DNA of 64,000 nt from Anaerolineales bacterium (GTDB taxonomy: Bacteria; Chloroflexota; Anaerolineae; Anaerolineales; Villigracilaceae), in NCBI GenBank assembly GCA_016934715.1, contig JAFGSI010000039.1, positions 62,001 to 126,000 on the forward strand, written 5' to 3'. Made by a program: the position numbers and the translations under genes. Of this stretch, positions 34,080 through 42,258 are shown in pieces; positions within the stretch are counted from its first letter, which is position 1, and every line of letters starts with the position of its first letter. The notes beneath the pieces were generated by a model. It was not told the origin of the DNA and did no database searches. It was given only the letters and a program-made list of their open reading frames with translations.

Positions 34080-35588
34080 ATGGCCAAGGCGACCGGTTTC
34101 ATGGAATTCCAACGCGAGCTGCCCTCCGACCGCACGCCGGGCGAGCGGGTCGGCGATTGGATGGAATTCCACGAGCACTTCGACGATGGTAAACTTCAGC
34201 GCCAGGGGGCTCGCTGCATGGACTGCGGTACGCCTTTCTGTCATACCGGGGTGCTGATCCGTGGGGTTACCCTGGGTTGCCCGATCCACAACCTGATTCC
34301 CGAATGGAATGACCTGGTCTACCGCGGTCAGTGGCGCCAGGCCTACGAGCGCCTGCAGAAAACCAACAACTTCCCCGAGTTCACCGGGCGGGTCTGCCCT
34401 GCGCCCTGCGAAGGCTCGTGTACCCTGGGGATCAACGAGCCACCGGTGACGATCAAGACGATCGAACAGGCGATCATCGACCGGGCTTTCACCGAGGGCT
34501 GGGTCGTCGCCCGCCTGCCATTGAGCCGGACCGGGAAGCGGGTGGCCGTCGTCGGGTCCGGTCCGGCCGGGCTGGCCTGTGCCGATCAGCTCAACCAGGC
34601 TGGCCACGCGGTGACCGTTTTTGAACGCGCCGACCGATTCGGCGGGCTGCTGGTCTACGGCATCCCAAATATGAAGCTCGACAAGTCGATCGTCAAGCGG
34701 CGCCTCGACCTGCTGATGGCCGAAGGGATCAAGTTCGTCAACAATGTCGAGATCGGGCGCAATTATCCCGCAGAGAAACTGCTCGGCGAATTCGACGCGG
34801 CTGTCCTGTGCTGCGGAGCGACACAGCCGCGTGACCTGACCGTCGAGGGCCGCGAATTGTCAGGCATTCATTTTGCCATGGAGTACCTGCATGGCAATAC
34901 CAAGCACCTGCTCGATCGCCAGCACGGCGACGTCCAGGTCGATGGTGGTTTTGCATATCCGTATATTACCGCCGAGGGGAAAGATGTGGTTGTCATCGGC
35001 GGCGGCGATACCGGCACCGACTGCGTGGCCACCGCTCTGCGCCAAGGCTGCCGCGGGCTGGTCCAGCTCGAGATCCTGCCGTGCCCCCCCGATTCGCGTC
35101 CGCCGGATAATCCCTGGCCGGAGTGGCCGCGCATCTTCCGTACGGACTATGGCCAGGAGGAGTGCCAGGCCCTGCGCGGCGCGGATCCACGCAGGTTCGC
35201 TGTGATGACCAGGCGCTTCCTGGGGGACGCGCGCGAACGGGTCTGCGGGGTCGAGACAGTTCAGGTCGAGTGGGTGACTGGCGGCGAGGGCCGCGCGTCG
35301 CCGCGCCCTCTCCCCGGCAGTGAACAAACCCATCCGGCCGATCTGGTCCTGCTGGCGATGGGTTTCCTGGGCCCGGAAGAAACCATCTTAAAGCAGCTCG
35401 ACCTGGCAAGCGACGCGCGCGGCAATATCCAGACGAACAACGGGAAATACGCCACTCGCCTGCCGGGCTTGTTCGCCGCCGGCGATATGCGCCGCGGCCA
35501 GAGTCTGGTGGTCTGGGCTATCCAGGAGGGATGCGGGGCGGCACGTGAAGTCGACCGATATCTGATGGGGATCTCCGACCTGCCCTGA
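34080..35588 (+). CDS. gltD: Glutamate synthase small subunit (NAD(P)H:FAD, Fe-S)
   Basis: 502 residues. N-terminal Fe-S cysteines appear in ARCMDCGTPFCHTG, GCPIHNLIPEW and GRVCPAPCEGSCTLG. The FAD-binding turn is VVGSGPAGLACADQLNQAGH and the NAD(P)H-binding turn VIGGGDTGTDCVATALRQG. It feeds electrons from NAD(P)H through FAD and two 4Fe-4S clusters to GltB. ATG at 34080 is in a GGAGGTGGAGG context. The gene ends the gltBD operon. The large subunit and this one together place ammonia assimilation at this locus; no nitrogen regulator gene is adjacent, though the two Crp/Fnr genes lie just upstream on other transcripts. Confidence 0.96.
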   Translation: MAKATGFMEFQRELPSDRTPGERVGDWMEFHEHFDDGKLQRQGARCMDCGTPFCHTGVLIRGVTLGCPIHNLIPEWNDLVYRGQWRQAYERLQKTNNFPEFTGRVCPAPCEGSCTLGINEPPVTIKTIEQAIIDRAFTEGWVVARLPLSRTGKRVAVVGSGPAGLACADQLNQAGHAVTVFERADRFGGLLVYGIPNMKLDKSIVKRRLDLLMAEGIKFVNNVEIGRNYPAEKLLGEFDAAVLCCGATQPRDLTVEGRELSGIHFAMEYLHGNTKHLLDRQHGDVQVDGGFAYPYITAEGKDVVVIGGGDTGTDCVATALRQGCRGLVQLEILPCPPDSRPPDNPWPEWPRIFRTDYGQEECQALRGADPRRFAVMTRRFLGDARERVCGVETVQVEWVTGGEGRASPRPLPGSEQTHPADLVLLAMGFLGPEETILKQLDLASDARGNIQTNNGKYATRLPGLFAAGDMRRGQSLVVWAIQEGCGAAREVDRYLMGISDLP

Positions 35589-35675
35589 TCTTTCGGCCGG
35601 TTTGAGTGCCGCGGGTTGCAAGGAACTGCGCGCTAGGGCCGGAACGCGCCCCCGTCTGTGTGTGGGTGGAGCTGC

Positions 35676-36509
35676 CTACTGCCCGGAAGGGACGAAACGT
35701 GCCAGGCTGTTCAGGTCTTTCTCTCCCAGGAAGGCTGCGGCAGAGACGAGATCGTGTTCGCCTACCAGGCGGGAGGCGGCGGCGTTGCGGAAGTCACGTG
35801 GCCGCACCTCTCCCACACCTGCCTGCGCAGCGTATTTGTGAACCACATGCCAGACGATGAATGGGCTGATCGCACCCTTGTTCCGGCTGGCGAATAAGGG
35901 CCCTGCCTTCCCGGCTGGCTCGCGTTCTTCCAGATATTCCCTCAGCGCCACCCGCGATCGTATGCTGAGCGGGATTCGCCGGGTAGGCCGCCCCCTGTCG
36001 CCAGCGACGGTCAGCCAGGCTGAAGCAGCTTCGAGTTCCAGGTCGTCAAGACGCAGCCCGGCCAGTTCGGCAGGACGCAGCCCGGCGTCGGCCAGCAGTT
36101 CGAGCAGGGCCCGGTCACGGCGGGTCCCGGTAGTGCGGGCAGCATGGAGGATCTTCTCGAGCGTGGCGGCAGCCGGTGGGTTCGGGGTGGGATGGATTTG
36201 CGAAGGACCGCGTACCCCGTTGGTCGGATCCAGGCTGATGAGCCCCTGGCGCGTCGCCCAGGCGTAGAAGCGGCGCAGCGAGGACAGGCGTCGATTGACC
36301 GTTGCCGGGGCGTGGGTCTTCGCCATCGCTGCTCGCCAGTCGAGCACGTCGCCGCGCAATATGGTGACCGGGTCAAAATTCTCGCCGGTGGCAGCCTCGA
36401 ACCAGGCGGCGAAGGCCCGCAGGTCGCCCAGGCAGGCCCGCACCGAGCGGGGCGCGACCGGGGTGTTGCGCAGATGGTCACCGAATTTCTCGATCTGGGA
36501 AGCTTTCAC
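35676..36509 (-). CDS. Tyrosine-recombinase-fold protein lacking the catalytic Tyr
   Basis: 277 residues with the XerC/XerD layout: an N-terminal SAM-like core-binding domain (about 1-95, NRRLSSLRRFYAWATRQGLI) and a C-terminal catalytic-fold domain. Arg I is present (DAGLRPAELAGLRLDDL) and Arg II is kept in PRDFRNAAASRL. The neighbouring His become Arg and Asn, the later LGH motif reads LGEKDLNS, and the terminal nucleophile site that normally reads ARYVP is ARFVP (codon TTC), so Tyr is Phe. DNA cleavage should be impossible. It may keep a DNA-binding or architectural role. GC content and codon use match neighbours, so it is not a fresh insertion. No att repeats were found nearby. Confidence 0.85.
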   Translation of the reverse strand: MKASQIEKFGDHLRNTPVAPRSVRACLGDLRAFAAWFEAATGENFDPVTILRGDVLDWRAAMAKTHAPATVNRRLSSLRRFYAWATRQGLISLDPTNGVRGPSQIHPTPNPPAAATLEKILHAARTTGTRRDRALLELLADAGLRPAELAGLRLDDLELEAASAWLTVAGDRGRPTRRIPLSIRSRVALREYLEEREPAGKAGPLFASRNKGAISPFIVWHVVHKYAAQAGVGEVRPRDFRNAAASRLVGEHDLVSAAAFLGEKDLNSLARFVPSGQ

Positions 36510-36666
36510 CTTCTCAACATTATATCAAAAATAACTATTTTTATGATCGATTTACTGCGTGGTGGAAAAGCGCCTCGGGAGGCACCCAAATCTGATCCGT
36601 GGCAGTGGCGGTGACCCCTTCTGGTTGTGGGTGCCGACCTTAAAGCTCAAAGGCGCACTTCTGTGC

Positions 36667-37071
36667 CTATGGGTTCCATGCTTCGTCAGAAGGATGAGGG
36701 AGGAGATCCTTTAGTTTTACAGTGCGGTCTTCAGCCAGAACAACATCCGTAGTGGACAAATTCGTCTTGTCAATTTGGTACATGAATTCTCTACATCGGC
36801 CACAGGGTGGAAGCACAACGCCGTCGCCCCAGACTGCGACGATTTTTGAAATTCTGCTCTCGCCGGCTGTTATCATGGCCGCGATTGCGCTATGTTCTGC
36901 GCAAAATCCGATCCCGCTTCCAATGTCCATGCAAACGCCGAAGTAGAGATTGCCGGCAGAGCTAAGTAAGGCACAGGCAACCTCGCCAGCGGAGTTGTCA
37001 TTGGATAACTTTCTCGGCCGAAGCACTGCTTTCGCTTTTTCGATCATCTGAAGATTATCAAGTTCGTTCAT
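36667..37071 (-). CDS. Cytidine/blasticidin-S-type deaminase
   Basis: 134 residues from the ATG at 37071. The zinc-binding motifs of the cytidine deaminase superfamily are present: FCAEHSAIAAM (Cys-Ala-Glu) and LPPCGRCREFMYQI (PCxxC). Substrate Asn/Glu-like contacts and the segment GVCMDIGSGIGFCAEHSAI suit Cdd-like or blasticidin-S deaminases. It would deaminate cytidine or a related base. The longer frame to 37224 adds a Ser/Arg-rich tail with no family match. No ribosome-binding site precedes the ATG. The DNA from about 36500 to 37350 is lower in GC than its surroundings, so recent gain is possible. Confidence 0.8.
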   Translation of the reverse strand: MNELDNLQMIEKAKAVLRPRKLSNDNSAGEVACALLSSAGNLYFGVCMDIGSGIGFCAEHSAIAAMITAGESRISKIVAVWGDGVVLPPCGRCREFMYQIDKTNLSTTDVVLAEDRTVKLKDLLPHPSDEAWNP

Positions 37072-37373
37072 CCAATTTTGGCGGAGGAAGCCGCCCCTCC
37101 TATTTTGCGAATAGAAATTCCCGTTCGAGCTAAGCTCCAGACGGCAGCACTGGTGGCGGAGGCCTTGTCCCAACATGCCATCCGTTGGCGTACTCGAGAG
37201 AGAGCTGCTGTTTCTACCCGCCACATATCCTCGATAGACCCTGGCATGCTTTCCTCTCGTACCGGGTGCAGTGGTCCGTCCCGAAAATATTCACCGGAAG
37301 TCTTCGATTTCCCGTGGGGATCAGGTACCTCCCTTGGAGGCGGTTTTTGATTCCACTCAGCCCTCATGGAATG
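37072..37373. other. Intergenic stretch of about 300 bases, lower GC
   Basis: No gene is supported. Short open frames on both strands lack ribosome-binding sites and family matches. An AGGAGGGGCGGC/CTCC hairpin-like segment sits just before the deaminase start. No repeat or transposase remnant is visible. Confidence 0.5.
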
Positions 37374-38708
37374 CTACTCGACCACCAATCCCCCGATGAA
37401 TTCCCGGATGACCGAATCTTTCGGAACGATGCTCTCATCCTCAACCGGCGTCACAGTCTTGAGCATGTTGTGGATCCGCTCTGCCCGTTCGAAAGCATCC
37501 AGGCGCAGCGGATCATTCCGGTAGCGTTCAACCCATTCCGCGAAGTGATCCACTAGCCTGGCATGGTAGACGGGTAATTCATACGGCATGCCGCTGTTGA
37601 TAATATGATCCGCCATCCCAATATAGGGGATGATGCCTCTCAATTCTCCCGCTCGCACATAATGCCAGTGTGTAAGTGTGCTCTCAAAATCGTATGCCCG
37701 GTGGACAGAATCCCGCAACATCCTGCGCATGAGGCGGATATCTGTCCAACGCACGTATTCGCCATCGTTGTCCTTCATTTGCAACAAGGGCTCGATATAG
37801 ATGTTCACCTTGTTATCAGCGATCCCGTCCGTCAGGGGTGGGTATAAGCCATATAAGCTGTCGATCAGGATAATGTCGCCTTCCTTCAACTTAATCGGTG
37901 TTCGATCTGGATAGCGCTTGCCGGTCTTGAAGTCATAGAAGGGGATGCGCACTTCCTGACCCGCCAGGAGCAGGTGCAGATGCTGGTTGATAAGATCGAT
38001 ATCCAATGCTTGGGGAGTTTCGAAGTCATAATCCCCAAATTCATCCCTGGGATGCAGTTCGAGGTCGAAGTAGTAATTGTCGAGGTTGAGTTCGACAAAG
38101 CGCAGGCCCTTTTGGCCCAGGCCATGGGCAACCTTCATCGTGGTAGTAGTTTTTCCAGAGGAGGAGGGCCCGGCTACGGTCACCACCCGGACCTCGTTTC
38201 TGCGTTCTTCGATCAATCTGGTCACAGTCTGGATATCCTCGGCGTAAGCCGCCTCCGACTCAGCTACGATTTGTGGGAATTCCCCGTTCTTGATTCGCCC
38301 ATTTAGCTTCTTGATCGTATTCAAATCATGGTCGACACTCCAGTTCAATACATGCCAGATTTTTTCCCACGGAATATATTCGGAACGCTGGGTGACATGC
38401 CCCTGTTCTTTCTTCCGGCGCCGGTTCCGCTCTTCCCGGTAGAGGATATAGGCCTTCGAAACCTTCGCGTGACCGTTTTCGATCAGCACCTTCTCGACAA
38501 GATCCTGGATCTCCTCAACTGTCGGGTGTTTCTTGGGCCCAAAGCGGGTTTCCAGGATTTCGACCACCTGCTTGCTGAGGCCTTCGGCGATCTCCCGGTT
38601 TCTTCCGCCGACCGAAACTGCGGCGCGATAGATCGCATTCGTGATTCGATCTTGAGAAAATGGTACGATCGCGCCATTCCTTTTAACCACATACTTGAGC
38701 TTGGCCAT
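37374..38708 (-). CDS. ATP-cone-containing uridine-kinase-like protein
   Basis: 444 residues. The first 95 form an ATP-cone (KYVVKRNGAIVPFSQDRITNAIYRAAVSVGGR to KVSKAYILYREERNRRRK), normally a nucleotide sensor of ribonucleotide reductases. The kinase part has the P-loop GPSSSGKTTTTMKVAHGL near residue 170, a DNYYFDLELHPRDEFGDYDFETPQALD block and a DIILIDSLYGLYPPL block, all typical of uridine kinase/phosphoribulokinase P-loop kinases. Nucleoside phosphorylation under control of ATP/dATP is the likely role. The ATG at 38708 with AAAGG upstream is preferred over the GTG at 38714. Stands alone between the deaminase and tRNA-Asp; the deaminase may share pyrimidine salvage with it. Confidence 0.9.
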   Translation of the reverse strand: MAKLKYVVKRNGAIVPFSQDRITNAIYRAAVSVGGRNREIAEGLSKQVVEILETRFGPKKHPTVEEIQDLVEKVLIENGHAKVSKAYILYREERNRRRKKEQGHVTQRSEYIPWEKIWHVLNWSVDHDLNTIKKLNGRIKNGEFPQIVAESEAAYAEDIQTVTRLIEERRNEVRVVTVAGPSSSGKTTTTMKVAHGLGQKGLRFVELNLDNYYFDLELHPRDEFGDYDFETPQALDIDLINQHLHLLLAGQEVRIPFYDFKTGKRYPDRTPIKLKEGDIILIDSLYGLYPPLTDGIADNKVNIYIEPLLQMKDNDGEYVRWTDIRLMRRMLRDSVHRAYDFESTLTHWHYVRAGELRGIIPYIGMADHIINSGMPYELPVYHARLVDHFAEWVERYRNDPLRLDAFERAERIHNMLKTVTPVEDESIVPKDSVIREFIGGLVVE

Positions 38709-38794
38709 ACGCACCTTTTGCCTTTCAACTTTCTCATACTATCATATGCTTACAGCATACTCCCTTTTTGACGCAACGGAGCGGAGGAAAGAAA

Positions 38795-38822
38795 AACCTG
38801 ACGACAGAAATGTCATCAGGTT
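38795..38822 (-). terminator. Terminator of tRNA-Asp
   Basis: AACCTGACGACA (38795-38806) and TGTCATCAGGTT (38811-38822) form a 12-bp stem with one G-T-type mismatch. On the minus strand the hairpin is followed by TTTCTTT, 12 bases past the tRNA end. Good placement and T-run. Confidence 0.75.
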
Positions 38823-38833
38823 CTCTAAGCCAG

Positions 38834-38907
38834 CGGCCCCGACGGGATTCGAACCCGCGATCTCGGCCTTGACAGGGCCGCATGTTAAGCCACTACACCA
38901 CGGGACC
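38834..38907 (-). tRNA. tRNA-Asp (GTC)
   Basis: The minus strand reads GGTCCCGTGGTGTAGTGGCT at the 5' end, anticodon loop CCTGTCAAG (anticodon GTC), T-arm GGGTTCGAATCCC and closes with CGGGGCC plus discriminator G. The seven-base acceptor stem pairs fully if one T-G wobble is allowed. CCA is not encoded, so a CCA-adding enzyme is needed. Confidence 0.96.
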
Positions 38908-39030
38908 GTAGCGGGCGAAATATACCACACGCCTAATCTGAAGTCAAGGAGTTGGCACGCCCCGCTAGCAGGCCCAGTGTTTGGCGCGCCAGGAATGGGC
39001 TCGCCCGGAACTGGCATGCCCGGTCGGCGA

Positions 39031-40188
39031 TCAGGGCGCCCCGGCCCCATAGAAATTCGGATCGGTGGGAGTTTGCCCGGAAGTATCATAGACATAGACC
39101 TGGTCGCCGACCTGGGCCCAGTCATAGAACCAGTGCGAATCGCCCAGTGAAAGGTTGACGCAACCGTGCGAGCGCGGATAGCCGAAGAACGAGTGCCAGT
39201 AAGCCCCATGCAGGGCCCGGCTCTGGTCGTAGTACATGGTCCAGGGCACGTCTTCGAGATAGTAGAAGTCCGAGAGATCGGCCTCAAAGGCGCCGCGCAT
39301 CGTCTCGACTTCCTTCTTCTCGTAAATGGCGAAGAGGCCGGGCTGGGTCCAGAAAGGGTCGATTCCGGTCGAGACCATGGTGGCGAAGACCAGCCGGTTG
39401 CCCTCGTAAGCCGAGATGGTCTGCTGGTACAGGTCGATATCGATCCAGCGGGACGTGGTGATCCCCTCCGGGATCGCATTGCGCGGCGTGACGACGGCCA
39501 CGACCCGGTTCTCGAGCCACTCGCCTGGGGCGACCATCAGCCAGTCAACGCCATCGACGTTGCGGGTGGCGAAGACCTGGACGATATCAAATCGGGAGTA
39601 ATGGGTTTCGCCGACCGGGACACTGAATCCCGGTTCGCTGCGGGGCTGGACCTGGTCGAGTACCCAGCCGAAGGGGTTGGGCGGCGGGGAACTGAACAGC
39701 AGTCCCTGGAAGGGATACGGCAGTCCGACTCTCGAACCGTCGCCGCGGATCCAGGCGCCGTTGCGCAGGTAGTAGTAAATCCCCCCCTCCGCCTGGACCC
39801 GGTCCTGATAGGAAACATAGAGAATGTCGCCCGGCCCGATCATCTGGGCCGAGGTCGGGCTGTTGATGGCGGCGGTCAGGGAGGAAAAGATAGGTGTGCC
39901 GGCATCGTCCACCCTGAAGTAGTTGAACGGCACATTCCCCAGGGCCGGATCGGGGGGATAGGCCGGCAGGGGCAGGATTGGATAAGGCACCCCCTGATCG
40001 GCCAGGGCGGTGATCGTCTGTGACGGACCAAGGGGCAGGCAGTCGTCCGGGATGGCGGTGTAGAGGTCAGGCGGGCAGACCACGGCCCCACTGTCCGGTT
40101 CAGGGTCTGTCTGGGCAGCGGTCACGGGTGGGAGAGGGCTGGCCACTACCAGGAGACAGGTCAGAAGGGGGAAAAAGATACGTCGCAT
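39031..40188 (-). CDS. Secreted L,D-transpeptidase (YkuD domain)
   Basis: 385 residues. An N-terminal signal peptide (RRIFFPLLTCLLVVASPLPPVTA) is followed by a roughly 200-residue region with a short LysM-like or SH3-like sequence. A C-terminal YkuD domain (about residues 250-365) follows. The catalytic motif is HSFFGYPRSHGCVNLSLGDS, with Cys as nucleophile. It cross-links peptidoglycan stem peptides or attaches proteins to them. The ATG at 40188 (AGGA upstream) is preferred over the longer frame. TGCTATAAT, an extended -10, sits about 20 bases upstream, so the leader is very short. The gene is transcribed alone, away from the Roadblock operon. Confidence 0.92.
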   Translation of the reverse strand: MRRIFFPLLTCLLVVASPLPPVTAAQTDPEPDSGAVVCPPDLYTAIPDDCLPLGPSQTITALADQGVPYPILPLPAYPPDPALGNVPFNYFRVDDAGTPIFSSLTAAINSPTSAQMIGPGDILYVSYQDRVQAEGGIYYYLRNGAWIRGDGSRVGLPYPFQGLLFSSPPPNPFGWVLDQVQPRSEPGFSVPVGETHYSRFDIVQVFATRNVDGVDWLMVAPGEWLENRVVAVVTPRNAIPEGITTSRWIDIDLYQQTISAYEGNRLVFATMVSTGIDPFWTQPGLFAIYEKKEVETMRGAFEADLSDFYYLEDVPWTMYYDQSRALHGAYWHSFFGYPRSHGCVNLSLGDSHWFYDWAQVGDQVYVYDTSGQTPTDPNFYGAGAP

Positions 40189-40274
40189 AGGCATCCTGTT
40201 GGGCGGGATTATAGCACGAATCCCGGGCTTACCGATTTGTAATGGTGCGTGTTCAAAATGGAGCGGTAGGTAAC

Positions 40275-40303
40275 TTGACACAATGTCCGCCCTGTGCTAA
40301 ATT
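40275..40303 (+). promoter_or_regulatory. Sigma-70-type promoter of the Roadblock-V4R operon
   Basis: TTGACA (40275-40280), a 17-base spacer and TAAATT (40298-40303) preceded by TGC (extended -10). This is the best-matching promoter of the window and lies 57 bases before the TTG start of the Roadblock gene. Confidence 0.75.
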
Positions 40304-40359
40304 AGCAACAGTACTCATGCTGTGTTTTCGATGTTCGCTGCTGTACCAAGGAGGCAGTC

Positions 40360-40731
40360 TTGACCAAGAATCGCACCCAATTGATGGTGGACCGTCTGCG
40401 GGAATTGCAGGCGTCGTCTCCGGATATTGAAGCTTCGGCCGTTGTCAGTGTCGACGGCTTGAGTATAGCTTCAGCCCTGCCTCAGGGTGTGGAAGAAGAT
40501 CGCGTCTCGGCGATGTCGGCGGCCATGCTCTCTCTCGGGGAGCGGATCGCTACAGAACTGGGGCGCGGTTCGCTCGAGCAGGTTTACATTAAGGGTGAAA
40601 AGGGCTACGTCATGTTAATGTCCGTCGGTGAAGAAGCCGTGCTGACGGCCCTGGCGCGCGAACAGGCTAAACTCGGTCTGATCTTCCTCGATATGCGCCG
40701 TGCGGCGGAAGACCTGACCAAACTCATCTAA
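40360..40731 (+). CDS. Roadblock/LC7-domain protein
   Basis: 123 residues, one Roadblock/LC7 (MglB-like) domain. It opens LMVDRLRELQASSPDIEASAVVSVDGLSIASALP, the family start, and ends in EQAKLGLIFLDMRRAAEDLTKLI. In bacteria such proteins often regulate small GTPases or bind membrane or cytoskeletal partners; no GTPase gene is adjacent. Start is TTG (40360) with AAGGAGG eight bases upstream and no upstream ATG. The gene leads an operon with the V4R protein, a response regulator and a glycosyltransferase, with spacings of 11, 23 and 8 bases. The tight spacing suggests a shared job, probably signalling tied to surface lipid or glycan synthesis. Confidence 0.88.
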   Translation: MTKNRTQLMVDRLRELQASSPDIEASAVVSVDGLSIASALPQGVEEDRVSAMSAAMLSLGERIATELGRGSLEQVYIKGEKGYVMLMSVGEEAVLTALAREQAKLGLIFLDMRRAAEDLTKLI

Positions 40732-40742
40732 GGTGGCAAATT

Positions 40743-41378
40743 ATGGAGCCTATTCCGAAAGCTGGTTATTACTACGCCAACAAGTTTGCCCGAATCGCCC
40801 TTTCGGCCTATGAAGAAGTCATGGGCAAGAATGGCCTCAATGCCATTCTCAACCTGGCCGGCCTGTCCCAGCTGATCGACAACTATCCGCCCGACAACCT
40901 GGAACGGGAGTTCGATTTCGCCGACTTCACTGCCATCCACGTTGGGCTGGAGGAGATGTATGGGCCGCGTGGCGGCCGCGGCCTGGCCCTGCGAGCTGGA
41001 CGGGCGACTTTCAATGATGCACTGAAGAATTTTGGCGCCCTGGCCGGCGTTGGCGACCTGGCTTTCAAGGTGCTTCCGCTGGTAGCCAAGTTGCGCGTCG
41101 GTCTGCCTGCAGCAGCCAAGATCTTTTCGCAGGTCACCGACCAGCATTCGACTGTGGATGAGACCGAGAACGAGTTTATCTGGACGATTCACCGCTGCCC
41201 GATCTGCTGGTCGCGCAAGGGCGCCGACAAACCGGTCTGCTACATCTCGACTGGCCTGCTGCAGGCCATGCTGACATGGGTTTCGGGTGGGTTGGAGTTC
41301 CGGGTCAACGAGTCCAAATGCTGCGCGGTTGGCGACGATGTCTGCGAGTTCGTCATCCAGAAAGAACCGATCGCCTGA
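40743..41378 (+). CDS. V4R-domain (4-vinyl reductase-like) sensor protein
   Basis: 211 residues. The C-terminal half has the V4R ligand-binding signature with conserved Cys: HRCPICWSRKGADKPVCYISTGLLQAMLTW and ESKCCAVGDDVCEFVI. The N-terminal half (YANKFARIALSAYEEVMGKNGLNAILNLAGLSQLIDNYPPD) is a helical lead typical of stand-alone V4R proteins. V4R domains bind small hydrophobic or tetrapyrrole-like molecules and may bind a metal through the Cys set. Here the domain likely senses a ligand for the response regulator that follows. No enzyme domain is attached. The gene starts 11 bases after the Roadblock stop. Confidence 0.85.
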   Translation: MEPIPKAGYYYANKFARIALSAYEEVMGKNGLNAILNLAGLSQLIDNYPPDNLEREFDFADFTAIHVGLEEMYGPRGGRGLALRAGRATFNDALKNFGALAGVGDLAFKVLPLVAKLRVGLPAAAKIFSQVTDQHSTVDETENEFIWTIHRCPICWSRKGADKPVCYISTGLLQAMLTWVSGGLEFRVNESKCCAVGDDVCEFVIQKEPIA

Positions 41379-41401
41379 TCAGGGAAGAAGGGGCTGTAGG
41401 C

Positions 41402-42250
41402 ATGACCGAGGTGAAGCCGAAGATCCTCATCGTTGAAGACGACCTCGATGTCGCCGACATGCTGAACGCTTATTTTCGAGTTCAGGGTTATGAAGTATTC
41501 ACCGTGAATTGGGGCGAAGACGGTGTACGGGCCTGCCAGGCTTCCTGCCCGGATCTGATCATTCTCGACATCCGCCTGCCAGACATCGATGGCTATGAAG
41601 TTGCTCGCCGCCTGCGCGGCGACCGCCGGACGGCCGACGTGCCGATCATCTTCCTGACCGAGAAACGTGAGCGTGCCGATCGCCTGCAGGGCTTTGAGTT
41701 GGGCGCCGATGACTATATCACCAAGCCCTTCGATGTACAGGAACTGCGCCTGCGGGTCCGTAATGCGCTCAAGCGTTCCAGCCAGGATACCCTGACCAAC
41801 CCGGTTACCGGTCTGCCCGATGGCGCGCTGGTAAACGAATACCTGGAAAGCAGCCTGTCAAAATCCGGTTGGGCGATGTTGCTGGTCTCCCTGGAGAACC
41901 TGGATGCCTTCCGGGAATCGTATGGCTTCGTCGCCTCCGACGATGTACTGCGGGCTGTCAGCCTGATGGTCCAAAACGTTTTGCGCGAGGTGGGCAACGG
42001 CGATGATTTCCTCGGTCACCTCGCACCGATCGATTTCGTTCTGGTGACGAAACCTGACTATGTCGCCGCCCTGCAGGAGCGCATCCGCACCCGGCTGGAG
42101 CAGTCGCTGGATTATTTTTATCCGATCAAGGACCGTGAGCAACCCACCCCGAACAATTGGCGTCTGGCAGTCCGGATCAGTGAATTACCTCATGGGTCAT
42201 TTTCCTCGGTGGAACAACTCAAGGCGGCTTTGCTGCAAACCCGCAAATAG
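41402..42250 (+). CDS. Response regulator with degenerate GGDEF-like output
   Basis: 282 residues. The receiver domain (residues 8-125) has EDD, phospho-acceptor Asp in DLIILDIRLPDIDGY, IIFLTEK and KPFDVQEL. From about 140 a GGDEF-type fold is visible (LTNPVTGLPDGALVNEYL; SLENLDAFRESYGFVASDDVLRAVSLMVQNVL). The signature loop is ruined: GNGDDFLGH replaces a GGDEF, and the next strand is LAPIDFVLVT. It cannot be an active diguanylate cyclase, but may bind GTP or act by protein contact. ATG at 41402 is preceded by AAGGGG. Part of the Roadblock operon, 8 bases before the glycosyltransferase gene. Confidence 0.86.
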   Translation: MTEVKPKILIVEDDLDVADMLNAYFRVQGYEVFTVNWGEDGVRACQASCPDLIILDIRLPDIDGYEVARRLRGDRRTADVPIIFLTEKRERADRLQGFELGADDYITKPFDVQELRLRVRNALKRSSQDTLTNPVTGLPDGALVNEYLESSLSKSGWAMLLVSLENLDAFRESYGFVASDDVLRAVSLMVQNVLREVGNGDDFLGHLAPIDFVLVTKPDYVAALQERIRTRLEQSLDYFYPIKDREQPTPNNWRLAVRISELPHGSFSSVEQLKAALLQTRK

Positions 42251-42258
42251 GAGTCTGT

